Source: Saccharibacillus sp. JS10 | GTDB taxonomy: Bacteria; Bacillota; Bacilli; Paenibacillales; Paenibacillaceae | Direction: 5' to 3' | DNA length: 64,000 nucleotides | Assembly: GCF_024436065.1 (NCBI RefSeq) | Contig: NZ_JANFNS010000002.1 | Coordinates: 310,001-374,000 of the forward strand | In this document: positions 1 through 9,649 of the stretch, piece by piece | Layout of the letters: each line of letters starts with the position of its first letter | Numbering within the stretch: position 1 is the stretch's first letter | The notes under the pieces: generated by a model | The model's database searches: none | Told to the model about the DNA's origin: nothing | The model's input: the letters and a program-made list of their open reading frames with translations, nothing else | Made by a program: the position numbers and the translations under genes

Positions 1-336
1 CATCATAACCGCCAGTATCAGATAGATCGCAGTCATGACCAAAGATACGCGATGCTCCTTCGTTCCGCGCACATACTTGAACTCGACAACCGCGTTCGTC
101 ACGTAAATCACACCTACCATAGCGACCGCCGCAGGCAGCGCGCTTTGTTGCGGTAGCAGGTAGAACATCAGCAATGTTGGAATCAGCAGCAGCGCAGTCA
201 GCCCGGTCTGCATCCAGGCGTAACGTCTTTTGAGCTTTTTGTCGAGGAATTCGGCTTTGCCTTCCACCATAAAGAGATTCAGCAGCATTTGGATAATAAA
301 AAGCAGGCTGACCATAGGGAAAAACACATTTGTCAT
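1..336 (-). CDS. DUF4181-like integral membrane protein (3' end outside window)
   Basis: An open frame of 112 codons runs off the left edge, so the C-terminus is missing. The start ATG at 336 follows an AAGGAG ribosome binding site about 13 bases upstream. The visible protein is almost entirely membrane: hydrophobic stretches at about residues 4-23, 40-61, 67-87 and 95-112, with a charged loop (GKAEFLDKKLKRR) after the first helix. The order of helices and the FKYVRG/KEHR loop resemble the small Bacillus/Paenibacillus membrane proteins of the DUF4181 type, but that is a weak resemblance judged by eye. No function is known for that family. Confidence 0.55.
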   Translation of the reverse strand, partial: MTNVFFPMVSLLFIIQMLLNLFMVEGKAEFLDKKLKRRYAWMQTGLTALLLIPTLLMFYLLPQQSALPAAVAMVGVIYVTNAVVEFKYVRGTKEHRVSLVMTAIYLILAVMM

Positions 337-572
337 AGGGAATCGGGCTCCTTAAGCGAGTTGGGATAAAAAATCCTATACGTATGTAACGCATAAGGAA
401 TCAAGAAAGTTACGCCAGGTCGAAAATGGATTCCGTCACTCAAATTTACAGTTATTCACTCCAGTTTTATTCCTATTTCGCTCTAGAAGAAGTACAATGA
501 GGTCAGCAAGCAAATAGATATGTTTTAATTTGATTTTATATTGTAATAATTAAGAATAAAGGTGGATGCGTT

Positions 573-899
573 ATGAAAACCTACAACAAACTAATCCGCA
601 ACAACATTCCAGCTATCATCGAGTCTACCGGCAAATCATCCACTACCCGCATCTTGGACGAAGCCGAGTACGTTACCGAACTCCGCACAAAGCTAAATGA
701 GGAGTCCGAAGAATACTTCGCCGCTTCCTCCGACGCTGACGCGTTGGAAGAACTAGCCGACATGCTTGAAGTCATCCGTGCGCTCGCTGCCACTCACGGA
801 GCAGATCCCGAGCAGTTAGAGCAAATTCGCGCCGACAAAGCTGCCAAGCGCGGCGGATTCGACCAGCGGATCTACCTGATCGATGTCCACGAATCTTAA
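573..899 (+). CDS. MazG-like / phosphoribosyl-ATP pyrophosphohydrolase-like nucleotide hydrolase
   Basis: This 108-residue protein begins with the signature YNKLIRNNIPAII of small house-cleaning pyrophosphohydrolases of the all-alpha NTP-PPase (MazG/PRA-PH) superfamily. It carries the metal-binding glutamates in NEESEEYFAA (about 42-51) and EELADMLEVI (about 59-68), the ExxE...ExxD arrangement. It should hydrolyse a nucleoside triphosphate to the monophosphate and pyrophosphate; the substrate cannot be told. The ATG at 573 follows AAAGGTGG. Its last 17 bases overlap the start of the helicase gene, so the two are translationally coupled and probably act together. Confidence 0.8.
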   Translation: MKTYNKLIRNNIPAIIESTGKSSTTRILDEAEYVTELRTKLNEESEEYFAASSDADALEELADMLEVIRALAATHGADPEQLEQIRADKAAKRGGFDQRIYLIDVHES

Positions 900-3339
900 C
901 GTCAAGCTCATCACCCGGAATCTGGGAGATGAGCTTATTGCGGGAATGCAGCATGCGACGGGCATTTATATTATGACCTCTTTCCTCATGCAATCGGGCG
1001 TGAATCTATTGGCTCCGCACTTGAAAAAAGCATTGGATCGTGGAGCCGAAGTCAAAATGATTGCCGGAGATTATTTGTATATCACTCAGCCCGAAGGGTT
1101 ACGCAAACTGCTGAGTATCGACGATCGGCTGGAAGCACGTCTTTGGCGTAGCATGGGTACATCGTTTCATCCAAAAGCATACCTATTCGATTACGAAAAC
1201 GGAGAAGGGCTGCTGATTGTAGGCTCGTCTAATTTCTCTTTTTCGGCGCTTAAGACTGGATATGAGTGGAATCTTGCGATGAATGCTCAAGCAGAACCGT
1301 ATACTTTTCAAAATGCGATGGATCAATTTATGGAGAACCTGTACCATGCTTCGACGTTGCCTTTGAACGAAGATACGATTGCGCTTTACGAAGAAGAATA
1401 TCTAATGAATCACCGCAAAAATCCTGAGTTGCAGCGTCAAGTCATCGAGATGGAAGAAGCGGAAGCCGATATTGGAGATGTAGAGATTGAGACAACGCCA
1501 AGTGATGAAGTCTCTCTTAATCCAATCATCCAGCCGAGAACGGCTCAAGCAATCGCGCTCGAAGCATTAGATACGACCATCGAAGAAGAATATGACCGTG
1601 CGATGGTCGTGATGGCGACAGGGCTTGGGAAAACGTATCTGGCTGCTTTTTTGGCGAAAAAGTACCGTAGAGTGCTATTCGTCGCTCATCGTGAAGAGAT
1701 TCTTCAGCAAGCGGCGAATTCATTTCGGCATGTGCTTCCTGAGCGTAGTCATGGTCTATACAATGGACAGAGCAAAGACCGCGATAGCGACTGTATATTT
1801 GCTTCTATTTATACGCTTGGGATGAAAAAACATCGTGAAGCTTTTAACCCAGATACCTTCGATCTTATTGTCATCGACGAGTTCCATCATGCGGCGGCAA
1901 GATCGTATCGATCGGTGATGGAATATTTCCATCCTCAGTTTATGCTCGGTATTACTGCGACGCCGGATCGAATGGATGGGCAAGACGTGTACGCGCTATG
2001 CGGCGGTAATGTAGCGTACCGGATACATTTTATCGAAGCGATTCGGCGCGAGTGGTTATCTCCTTTTCAATATTACGGGGTGCATGACGATACTGATTAT
2101 TCCGGTATACGCTGGATAGGCACGCATTATGACGAAGAACAATTGCTTGCGGTACAGCTTCGTGAAGAGTATGCGGAGCGCGTATATGAAGCTTGGGCAG
2201 CAAGGCGGCAGACGAGAACGATTGCTTTTTGCTCGTCGATTCAGCAAGCGGATTATTTGAACGACTATTTTCGTATACGAGGCAGTCAGACGCTAAGCTT
2301 GCATTCGAGAACAAAAGAAATGAGCCGCACTGAAGCGATTCGACGTTTGGATGCAGGTGAGATGGATGTCTTGTTTACTGTCGATCTATTCAATGAAGGT
2401 ACGGATATTCCAAGCGTGGATACATTGCTATTCGTCCGACCTACGGAGTCTCTCACGGTATTTACTCAGCAAGTCGGGCGTGGGCTACGTATGGCGGAAG
2501 GAAAATCACACTGCGTGATTATCGACTTGATTGGTAATTACCGAAATGCTGATGTGAAATTGCGAGTATTTGGGGAGTACGAAGAAGATGGAAGCGAGGT
2601 ACAAGGTACTCAATCTACGATAGCGCCAATACTTCCAGAAAGCTGCTCAATTCAACTGGATACCGCTGTTATTAATTTACTCGAACAATTGAGTCGTAAA
2701 CGCGCACCGCGTAGAGAGAAATTGCACCGAGATTTTTTGGATCTGAAAAGCGAACTGGGTCGTATTCCGACTTATCTTGAACTTCATTTGCAAGGTCGGT
2801 CAGGGAGTAACGGTTATCGAGACGAGTTTGGTTCGTATGTTGGTTTTCTGTATTGGGCAGAGATGTTGGATGAAAAAGAGCTTCAGACGTATGAGCGATA
2901 CGAGATTTGGCTGCGTGATGTAGAACGAACAGCGATGTCGAAAAGCTATAAAATGATCGTCTTAGCTTATATGCTGGATCGCGGTATCGAATCTTGGACA
3001 GAATCCGTAACGGCAGAAGAAGCAGCTAGCTTTTTCCATCATTACCTCACTGAAAAAGAATATCGCAAACGCATCGATTTCTCAGGCAAAGAAGCGAAAA
3101 AGATGTGGGCTTGGAATGAGCAGACTCGAATCAAAGTAGCCAAGCTGATTGCAGACATGCCAATGAGCAAGTGGGCAGGAGCAAAGGGCAGCCAGGTGTC
3201 TTATGCAGATGGGTATTTTGAATTAGCTTTTGATGTAGAGAAAGAAGACACAGCGTTGCTACATCGCTGGACGTCAGAAGTATGCGAATATCGGTTGCAT
3301 TTGCATTTTGAGCGGCGCGATCAACACAAGTATACTTAA
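883..3339 (+). CDS. Phospholipase-D-domain / superfamily 2 DEAD-box helicase
   Basis: The first ~200 residues of this 818-residue protein form a PLD-like domain, with HPKAYLF (H96 and K98) and GSSNFSFSAL (from about 114), the HxK...N layout of PLD nucleases. A superfamily 2 helicase follows: Walker A ATGLGKT (245-251), DEFHH Walker B (332-336), ATPDR motif III region (about 359) and motif VI QQVGRGLR (529-536). The last ~230 residues resemble the region following the helicase in DUF3427-type proteins, which are often longer. The start lies inside the MazG-like gene. The family is widespread and often near restriction genes; a role in phage or foreign-DNA defence is inference. A hairpin terminator follows. 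Confidence 0.85.
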   Translation: MSTNLNVKLITRNLGDELIAGMQHATGIYIMTSFLMQSGVNLLAPHLKKALDRGAEVKMIAGDYLYITQPEGLRKLLSIDDRLEARLWRSMGTSFHPKAYLFDYENGEGLLIVGSSNFSFSALKTGYEWNLAMNAQAEPYTFQNAMDQFMENLYHASTLPLNEDTIALYEEEYLMNHRKNPELQRQVIEMEEAEADIGDVEIETTPSDEVSLNPIIQPRTAQAIALEALDTTIEEEYDRAMVVMATGLGKTYLAAFLAKKYRRVLFVAHREEILQQAANSFRHVLPERSHGLYNGQSKDRDSDCIFASIYTLGMKKHREAFNPDTFDLIVIDEFHHAAARSYRSVMEYFHPQFMLGITATPDRMDGQDVYALCGGNVAYRIHFIEAIRREWLSPFQYYGVHDDTDYSGIRWIGTHYDEEQLLAVQLREEYAERVYEAWAARRQTRTIAFCSSIQQADYLNDYFRIRGSQTLSLHSRTKEMSRTEAIRRLDAGEMDVLFTVDLFNEGTDIPSVDTLLFVRPTESLTVFTQQVGRGLRMAEGKSHCVIIDLIGNYRNADVKLRVFGEYEEDGSEVQGTQSTIAPILPESCSIQLDTAVINLLEQLSRKRAPRREKLHRDFLDLKSELGRIPTYLELHLQGRSGSNGYRDEFGSYVGFLYWAEMLDEKELQTYERYEIWLRDVERTAMSKSYKMIVLAYMLDRGIESWTESVTAEEAASFFHHYLTEKEYRKRIDFSGKEAKKMWAWNEQTRIKVAKLIADMPMSKWAGAKGSQVSYADGYFELAFDVEKEDTALLHRWTSEVCEYRLHLHFERRDQHKYT

Positions 3340-3348
3340 TATCTCAAG

Positions 3349-3387
3349 AGTAAGGTGTCGCATTCTTTGCGTAGCCTTACTTTTTTT
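3349..3387 (+). terminator. Rho-independent terminator after the helicase gene
   Basis: The stem AGTAAGG...CCTTACT with an inner CGCA/TGCG pairing is followed by a run of seven T. It closes the MazG-like/helicase pair. Confidence 0.7.
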
Positions 3388-3496
3388 GTTTTATACGGAT
3401 TTAGATAATCATTCATTTTCCTTCCTAATACTTATTAGTGTTTAAATATAAATAAGGAGTTTAAATAATAAAATACCAATTATAAGGAGGATTATT

Positions 3497-4432
3497 ATGA
3501 AGAAGAAGATTATTCCTATGGTGATGGGTGTACTGTTGGCGGTACCGAGCTTGGCTGGAGCAGAAGCTGCTTCTACTGAAAGTAGTACAAGTAGAGCGCA
3601 ACTAGAAGCAGAGGTCATTAGTAAATTAGGTATATCTAGCGAGTTTGCAACTGATTTGACGGATACGGATCTTAATAAATTTCTGAAGAAAGATCCTGTT
3701 AACGTTACCAACAAAGAGCAGTATTTCAGAGTCGTATCGACGAAGGAAAATCAAGAAAGTAATCCTCAAGCGCGTAGCTTCGCAAGCTCCGACAATTCGC
3801 CGATCGTAACTGAGATCACCAAAGAGCAAGCCGAGAAAGAAGTCGTGGCAGCAAAATCCGAATCCAGCGGTGGAGGGATTTCGACCCAAGCCGTTAACGA
3901 TAGCGATACAACAAGTACTGATTGGATCAGACTAGAAACCAATATGACGATGTACAACACAAATGGTCAAGTATCATCTAGATTTACCTTTTTAAAAGAA
4001 GCTTCGTATAAAGGAACAGATGTATTAGGTATCGCTTTGAGTCAGGGTATGGCGCCTTTGAACAACACCGCGAGTTTTACTCATAAAACAGACTATTATA
4101 ATCCAGCAACGATGAAATGGACTGAATATACGGAATCCGCGGCAAATGCAACGATCACCTATCATGCGGGCGGAGCGTCTGCTCAATTCAATCTATTTAA
4201 ACCTGCTTATCAATATCGAGACGAGCGTGGTTATTTGACGTTTGAAGTTGCTCCTCGAACCAGCACAAATTGGGGATCGGGCATTTACGATATTCGCGGG
4301 ACGCATGCTCATCAATCGAGAAGTTTCTCGGGTTCGGTAGGCGTATCGATTCCTTTAGGTGCATCGCTATCTGTAAGCCCAACTACAAGCTTTACGAACG
4401 TAGACACTTTTGTACAAATTCAGTATCCTTAA
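3497..4432 (+). CDS. Secreted protein of unknown function
   Basis: I do not recognise this 311-residue protein. It starts with a clear Sec signal peptide (KKK, then a hydrophobic core to about residue 22, with a likely cut after AGAEA). The start ATG has a strong AAGGAGG upstream. The mature part has a Ser/Thr/Glu-rich N-terminal region up to about residue 140, then a beta-strand-rich C-terminal half with repeated aromatic and polar residues (YYNPATMKWTEY, STNWGSGIYDIRG). It contains no cysteine or obvious catalytic motif. It lies alone between terminated units, with two small membrane-anchored unknowns downstream. Confidence 0.75.
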   Translation: MKKKIIPMVMGVLLAVPSLAGAEAASTESSTSRAQLEAEVISKLGISSEFATDLTDTDLNKFLKKDPVNVTNKEQYFRVVSTKENQESNPQARSFASSDNSPIVTEITKEQAEKEVVAAKSESSGGGISTQAVNDSDTTSTDWIRLETNMTMYNTNGQVSSRFTFLKEASYKGTDVLGIALSQGMAPLNNTASFTHKTDYYNPATMKWTEYTESAANATITYHAGGASAQFNLFKPAYQYRDERGYLTFEVAPRTSTNWGSGIYDIRGTHAHQSRSFSGSVGVSIPLGASLSVSPTTSFTNVDTFVQIQYP

Positions 4433-4519
4433 TGGAATCGTAAGATCATCAATCTCTACGGATCTGATCTCGCAAAAGAAGGCAAAGTCGCTCTCTTTTC
4501 TGCGAAAGGAGACTGAACC

Positions 4520-4996
4520 ATGAAGAATTTTCAAAAGCCGGCTCTGTATATCGTCTTATTTTTGATTGCATCTATTGTTCTTGCTTACACAACCTATCAC
4601 TACGCAAAGCAAAATCAAGAACAAATGACCAGAATCCAAGAAAAAGCCGATACCGATTTTGATACGCAACTTGGCTTGTTGATTGATGAATTTCAAGCGG
4701 TCAAAGAACCCCCTGCCAGCAATAGTCAAGTTTGGCTAATGCAACGGGATGCCGCCAAATTATCAGCTTTATCGCGATTTACGTCGTATTACGCAAAAGA
4801 ACCTTATGTGGAATCCATCACCAATCGTCTAGATCACTTTTTTGCGAATTATGGTTACGGAGCTATTACAGAAGAGTTTGATGAGAAAAGGATTCAAGAA
4901 TGGACAGCTGCACTTCAAGCATTAAGTGAAGATCCGACTGACTTTGAGCGTTTGGACAAAATTTCTCTTTTAGTCTCGGACTTTGCAAAAAATTGA
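4520..4996 (+). CDS. Small membrane-anchored protein of unknown function
   Basis: A 158-residue protein with a single N-terminal membrane segment (about residues 8-25) and a soluble, mostly helical, charged extracellular part. The ATG has AAAGGAG upstream. No motif or known family was recognised. The gene ends just before a perfect hairpin terminator, so it is probably monocistronic or the last gene after 3497-4432. Confidence 0.7.
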   Translation: MKNFQKPALYIVLFLIASIVLAYTTYHYAKQNQEQMTRIQEKADTDFDTQLGLLIDEFQAVKEPPASNSQVWLMQRDAAKLSALSRFTSYYAKEPYVESITNRLDHFFANYGYGAITEEFDEKRIQEWTAALQALSEDPTDFERLDKISLLVSDFAKN

Positions 4997-5000
4997 TAGG

Positions 5001-5031
5001 AAGCGTTCTACTTGATGTAGAGCGCTTTTTT
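5001..5031 (+). terminator. Rho-independent terminator
   Basis: AAGCGTTCTAC, a TTGAT loop, GTAGAGCGCTT and then T residues: an 11-bp stem with one G-U pair. It ends the 4520-4996 gene. Confidence 0.85.
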
Positions 5032-5155
5032 CATGAGCTTAAATACTAACGCTGTCTATTTGCCAGAGAAGCAATACAATACGGATTCTGCTAATGGTAA
5101 AATAAGGAGATGGTTATTAGCTTTTCACTCTGCTAAAAAGGCGGTGTCTATTAAA

Positions 5156-5698
5156 TTGAACAAATATATCAAGTATAGTGTTGTCCTTTTTACATCGTTA
5201 TTCATACTGGCAGCGGGCTACATTTATCACGGAATAAACTATACCGTAATGGGGATCATGGGGAAGGAAGGGATTTCTCCGGAACAGATCAAGTTGTCTT
5301 TTGAGCCGAATGAGGAGTTTCGTTATTATTTATATTATCCTGACGATGGACGGGGCGGGATTATTGCTCTACGGAAATCTTCGAATGGTCTAGGATGGTC
5401 TGTGTATAATAGAGTGGTTGAAAGTGAGACCATTGAATCGACTGACGAAGGGAATTGGATAAAAGCATCTTTACCCACGTATTCAGAGGATCGACTACAT
5501 ACTCTTGATGTGTACGGAGGCAGAGTGAAGCTTGATTCCGATCAACATCTTGAATTCAATTCTTCGGGTCAAAAATTTCGTCCAACGTTAACTACAACCA
5601 TCGGCGAATACACGTATTTCTTTTTATCGGAACCTTCTATTTTGCTTGAGGATTCGGTGCAAGTGAAAGTTGTAGATCGATGGACGAGAACGAATTAG
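5156..5698 (+). CDS. Membrane-anchored protein of unknown function
   Basis: The open frame extends upstream to an ATG at 5033, but that ATG sits directly behind a terminator T-run and has no ribosome binding site. The TTG at 5156 is preceded by AAGGCGGTG at nine bases and gives a sensible N-terminus: a short basic leader, then a membrane helix at about residues 7-25. The 180-residue product then has a beta-rich extracellular part (residues 40-180) with no recognised motif. It may belong with the two preceding exported unknowns. Confidence 0.6.
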   Translation: MNKYIKYSVVLFTSLFILAAGYIYHGINYTVMGIMGKEGISPEQIKLSFEPNEEFRYYLYYPDDGRGGIIALRKSSNGLGWSVYNRVVESETIESTDEGNWIKASLPTYSEDRLHTLDVYGGRVKLDSDQHLEFNSSGQKFRPTLTTTIGEYTYFFLSEPSILLEDSVQVKVVDRWTRTN

Positions 5699-5773
5699 CA
5701 TTTTATATAGAAGGAATCCATTATTTTTGACATATGCACGCACTTTGAATGGAAAAAGAAAAGAGGCACACCC

Positions 5774-6910
5774 ATGAAAAAAATCATCGTCGTCGGTTCC
5801 GGCATCCTAGGAGCTTCCACGGCTTATCACTTAGCTACATCATCTCAATCCGAAATTGAAGTCACTCTAATCGACGCTAAACACCCCGGACGCGCGACCG
5901 ACGCTGCTGCCGGAATTATCTGCCCATGGCTATCCCAGCGTCGCAATCAGTCATGGTACCGCTTAGCAAAAGCCGGAGCCAAATATTATGCCGAGCTGAC
6001 CGAAAGTCTATCTCAGCAAGGCGAACACAATACCGGATATGCTAAAGTCGGCGCGCTCAGCCTACATCCCGATTCAGCGAAAATCGAGCAGATATACAAG
6101 CGCGCCGAGAAGCGCCGTGAAGATGCGCCGGAGATCGGCGATATTCAGATTCTCAATGCAGCAGAGGTGCAAGAACGTTTTCCTCTTTTAAATGAAGAAT
6201 ATCAGGCGGTATATGTAAGCGGAGCGGCTCGGGTAGACGGACGTGCGCTTCGTGATGCGATGGTCTCAGCGGCTGTGCGCAATGGCGTAATTGTGAAGGA
6301 AGGGCAAGCGAAGCTGGACACATCCGAAGGGCGCATCACCGGGGTAACTATAGACGGCGAGCATCTACCCGCAGATGAAGTCGTTGGTTGCACAGGAGCT
6401 TGGGCGAAAGCTTTATTTGAGCCGTTAGGTTTGGAATTTGACGTTACTTTTCAAAAAGGACAAATCCTGCATCTGCATACGCCAGCGTATCCAAGCAGCG
6501 GCAATTTGCCTGTCGTCATTCCGCCAACGGATCAATACCTGCTGTCGTTCGATGACGGGAAAATGGTGATTGGCGCAACGCACGAAAACGACAAAAGCTT
6601 AAGCGATATCCAAGTAACCGCAGGCGGGATGCAAGAAGTGTTGAGCAAAGGCTTGGCACTCGCACCGGGATTGGAAGAAGCGAAAGTCGAAGAAGTACGC
6701 GTCGGATTCCGCCCGTTTACGCCGGGATTTCTGCCGATCATCGGGCGCGTTCCGGGCTGGGATAACTTGATTACCGCTAACGGTCTTGGAGCTTCCGGCT
6801 TGACGATGGGACCTTTTCTCGGTCGTCAATTAGCGAGACTTGCTCTGGATCTGCAACCCGAGCTGCCGCTTGAAGATTATGCAGTCGAGAAAGCGTTAAA
6901 CGCAAAATAA
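5774..6910 (+). CDS. FAD-dependent oxidoreductase (glycine/D-amino-acid oxidase family)
   Basis: This 378-residue protein opens with the FAD-binding Rossmann motif VVGSGILGASTAYHL (GxGxxG, residues 7-21). Further DAO-family landmarks are the GIICPW stretch, the GCTGAWAK segment before the middle of the protein, and the C-terminal VGFRPFTPGFLPIIGR...NGLGASGLTMGPFLGRQLA block that closes the FAD site. It should oxidise an amine such as glycine, sarcosine or a D-amino acid; the substrate cannot be told. There is no thi neighbour, so a ThiO role has no contextual support. It is a single gene with a weak RBS (AAGAGGCAC). Confidence 0.85.
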   Translation: MKKIIVVGSGILGASTAYHLATSSQSEIEVTLIDAKHPGRATDAAAGIICPWLSQRRNQSWYRLAKAGAKYYAELTESLSQQGEHNTGYAKVGALSLHPDSAKIEQIYKRAEKRREDAPEIGDIQILNAAEVQERFPLLNEEYQAVYVSGAARVDGRALRDAMVSAAVRNGVIVKEGQAKLDTSEGRITGVTIDGEHLPADEVVGCTGAWAKALFEPLGLEFDVTFQKGQILHLHTPAYPSSGNLPVVIPPTDQYLLSFDDGKMVIGATHENDKSLSDIQVTAGGMQEVLSKGLALAPGLEEAKVEEVRVGFRPFTPGFLPIIGRVPGWDNLITANGLGASGLTMGPFLGRQLARLALDLQPELPLEDYAVEKALNAK

Positions 6911-6932
6911 AAGGTTTTGTTCTATCTTAAAA

Positions 6933-6987
6933 GGTGTTCCCTGTAAAAACAGTGTACTTCCTATGATGGACACCAATTTTTGTTTTT
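6933..6987 (+). terminator. Possible terminator after the flavoprotein gene
   Basis: GGTGTTCC...GGACACC is an inverted repeat with a long loop, followed by AATTTTTGTTTTT. The stem is short and bulged, so the call is tentative. Confidence 0.4.
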
Positions 6988-7030
6988 GATAGCCAATAAA
7001 GCTCGATCTATCCAACAGATTGCTAAGTAA

Positions 7031-7063
7031 AAAAGCCCTTGCTGTTACGCAAGGGCTTTTTGC
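7031..7063 (+). terminator. Rho-independent terminator, possibly bidirectional
   Basis: AAAAGCCCTTGC, loop TGTTAC, GCAAGGGCTTTT: a perfect 12-bp stem flanked by A and T runs. Confidence 0.85.
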
Positions 7064-7922
7064 TGTTCATCTGCTTGAAAAGCTTATTGTACGAACAGAA
7101 CAAACTTCACGACTTCCTTTCATCGCAACATACTCTTCGTTTAGAATCCTGCTTAAGTAACTTGTTATCTTTAAGCACATACAACATAAGTCACTGAAAA
7201 CCTATGAATTTGAACTCTTTTTTCAAAAATTTAAGAGAGATGAATCGGGTTTCTTCTATATATAGGTTTCATAGACCTGACATCTTATTTCGTTCCTCGC
7301 ATAAACACAGACTCTTTCCATATGCAAAATAAAATCTATAAGATAACCGCTAATTCAGGACGATTGTCCACCTATGGTGTACATACCACTAGTTTTCGTA
7401 ATCTGACCTAGCTATAAATTGGATTCTTGAATACTCAATCTGAGATCAACACAAATAGAGATTTGCCCATCCTAAGCGTATTTTAAGCCTTTGAGTCCGT
7501 CTTTACCGCTTTACGTTATATTTTTTAAGCGATATTTATTCCTTATATTGGAATTTGATAAATCTTACTCTCACAGCCATGAACATGACTAATCTGATCC
7601 GGAGTCCTTATTTTACCCAAATAACGCGATCCTCGCGAAAAATTTTTACAGAAAATTCTAAACGTTTCGATTTATACTCGAATTCGCGCATATATATGAA
7701 GGAATAAATTCTTGCTTTAAACATTGAAAGTGATGAAACTTTACATGAAAAAAGATTTTGCGAAAAAAATATTGCGAATCGACCGTTGTTCATGTAATTT
7801 ATACTCACTCGACTCAAAGCCGATGCTTAAGAAGTAGACCCATATACATAATCATTAATAAGTGTTGGGCTAGGGTGGCTGCGTGCGGGCAGAATGCGAT
7901 CTTAGAGGGGAGCTTACTGTTC
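7064..7922. other. AT-rich intergenic spacer, no gene seen
   Basis: About 860 bases between a terminator and the binding-protein gene are clearly AT-richer than the flanking genes and hold no open frame with a ribosome binding site. An open frame continues upstream from the binding-protein start to 7758 but lacks an RBS and codes for nothing lipoprotein-like. I take the segment as promoter and regulatory DNA plus possibly decayed sequence. Confidence 0.6.
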
Positions 7923-9590
7923 ATGAGAAAAAGATTAGGATGGATGTTGACGTTAATGTTGTCGCTGGTGCTGATTTTGGCAGCGTGCGGCGGTGGAGGT
8001 CAAAGTGCGTCTGAGCCGAACACGTCTACCGAACCAGGGGCAACAGAACCAGCAGCGGAACCAAGTGGTGAAGCAGCTTCTGGCGGGACATTGATCGTAG
8101 GTCGTGGTGGCGACTCTGCGGCACTAGATCCCGCGATTGTAACAGACGGTGAATCGTTGAAAATCGCGCAGCAAGTGTTTGATCCGCTGCTTGCGTACAA
8201 GTCGGGAACAACAGAAGTTGAACCTGCACTTGCCGAAAGTTGGGAAATTTCCGATGACGGTCTGAAATACACGTTCAAATTGCGTCAAGGTGTAAAGTTT
8301 CATGACGGAACGGACTTCAATGCCGATGCCGTTGTATTCAACTTCACACGTTGGAGCGACCCCGATAGCAAATTCAAATTCGAAGGCGACTCGTTCGATT
8401 ACTACGATTCGATGTTCGGCCCAGCTGAAGCTCGCGTGATCAAAAGCGTAACGGCTTCTGACGAATCGACAGTCGTATTCGAACTGAACCAGCCTCAAGC
8501 GCCTTTCTTGCAAAACTTGGCGATGCCTCCTTTCTCGATTGCCAGCCCAAAAGCGGTTGAAGAATCGGGAGCAGACTTCAAATCGAATCCAGTCGGTACA
8601 GGTCCTTTCACGTTCAAAGAGTGGAAACGTAGCGACTCCATCACTTTGGAAAAGAACCCGAACTACTGGCAAGAAGGTCTGCCAAAAGTGGATAGCGTAA
8701 TCGTACGTTCGATCCCGGACAACACAGCACGCTTTAACGCTTTGCAAAACGGCGAGATCGACTTGATGGAAGACTTGAGCCCAGACGATCTGGCGACGCT
8801 GGAAAGCAACCCGGATTTGCAAAAGTTCAACCGTCCTCCGTTCAACGTAGCTTACCTTGGCTTTAACGTAACGAAAAAACCGTTTGATAATGCAAAAGTG
8901 CGTATCGCACTGAGCCACGCAGTAGACAAACAAGGAATCGTAGACGCGTTCTTCGCAGGTCAAGCTGAACCGGCGAAAAACCCGATCCCACCGTCCCTAT
9001 GGGGCTATAACGACAGCATCGAAGATTACAAATACGATCTGGAAGAAGCGAAAAAGCTGCTTGCGGAAGCAGGCTTCCCGAACGGAATCGAAGAGCCGCT
9101 GACGTTCTACGCAATGCCGGTATCTCGTCCGTACATGCCAGATGGCCGTAAAGTCGCAGAAGTCATTCAAGCGAGCTTTGCCCAAATCGGCGTTACCGTA
9201 AATATCGAATCTCCAGAATGGGCAACCTATTTGGATGATCTGAGCAAAGGCGAAAAAGACGATCTATTCATCATCGGTTGGACAGGCGACAATGGCGACC
9301 CGGACAACTTCTTCTACCCGCTGCTTGATAAAGATTCCATCGGCGGTAATAACTACTCGCAATATGCGAGCGAGCCGCTGCATGAACTGTTGGTAAAAGC
9401 ACAACAAGAAACCGATCAAGACGAGCGTGCAAAATTGTACGAAGAAGCACAAGTTGTCGTACACGAAGATGCACCGTGGGTACCGCTGGTACACTCGACG
9501 CCACTGCTGGCTGCTTCGAAAAATGTACAAGGGTATACGCCTTCGCCGACCGGCTCTGAGCCGTACGCAGACATTTCGATCACGCAATAA
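7923..9590 (+). CDS. ABC transporter substrate-binding lipoprotein (peptide family 5, DppA/OppA-like)
   Basis: A 555-residue lipoprotein: signal MRKRLGWMLTLML, lipobox LAAC with the acylated Cys22, then a Gly/Ser/Glu/Pro-rich linker to about residue 50. The body has the SBP family 5 pattern (LAESWEISDDGLKYTFKLRQ, VKFHDGTDFNADAVVFNF, NPVGTGPFTFKEW). It captures a peptide, or possibly nickel or a glycoside, outside the cell. The start is placed at 7923 because GGGGAG lies ten bases upstream and the signal peptide starts there; the frame is open further upstream. It is the first gene of a three-gene importer. Confidence 0.92.
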   Translation: MRKRLGWMLTLMLSLVLILAACGGGGQSASEPNTSTEPGATEPAAEPSGEAASGGTLIVGRGGDSAALDPAIVTDGESLKIAQQVFDPLLAYKSGTTEVEPALAESWEISDDGLKYTFKLRQGVKFHDGTDFNADAVVFNFTRWSDPDSKFKFEGDSFDYYDSMFGPAEARVIKSVTASDESTVVFELNQPQAPFLQNLAMPPFSIASPKAVEESGADFKSNPVGTGPFTFKEWKRSDSITLEKNPNYWQEGLPKVDSVIVRSIPDNTARFNALQNGEIDLMEDLSPDDLATLESNPDLQKFNRPPFNVAYLGFNVTKKPFDNAKVRIALSHAVDKQGIVDAFFAGQAEPAKNPIPPSLWGYNDSIEDYKYDLEEAKKLLAEAGFPNGIEEPLTFYAMPVSRPYMPDGRKVAEVIQASFAQIGVTVNIESPEWATYLDDLSKGEKDDLFIIGWTGDNGDPDNFFYPLLDKDSIGGNNYSQYASEPLHELLVKAQQETDQDERAKLYEEAQVVVHEDAPWVPLVHSTPLLAASKNVQGYTPSPTGSEPYADISITQ

Positions 9591-9649
9591 ACGTAACTGT
9601 GCAGACTCGATCTTGTAGAACCTTGTATCGATTCTTGCACCTACTCACG

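Noticed and set aside
6933-6974. Inverted repeat GGTGTTCC...GGACACC considered as ends of a lost IS3-type element
   Set aside because: No transposase trace and no flanking duplication; a terminator explains it better.
7608-7817. A 69-residue minus-strand frame in the AT-rich spacer
   Set aside because: No RBS and no recognisable protein features; possible in AT-rich DNA by chance.
8124-8963. A 279-residue minus-strand frame inside the binding-protein gene
   Set aside because: Shadow of the lipoprotein gene, with no initiation signals.
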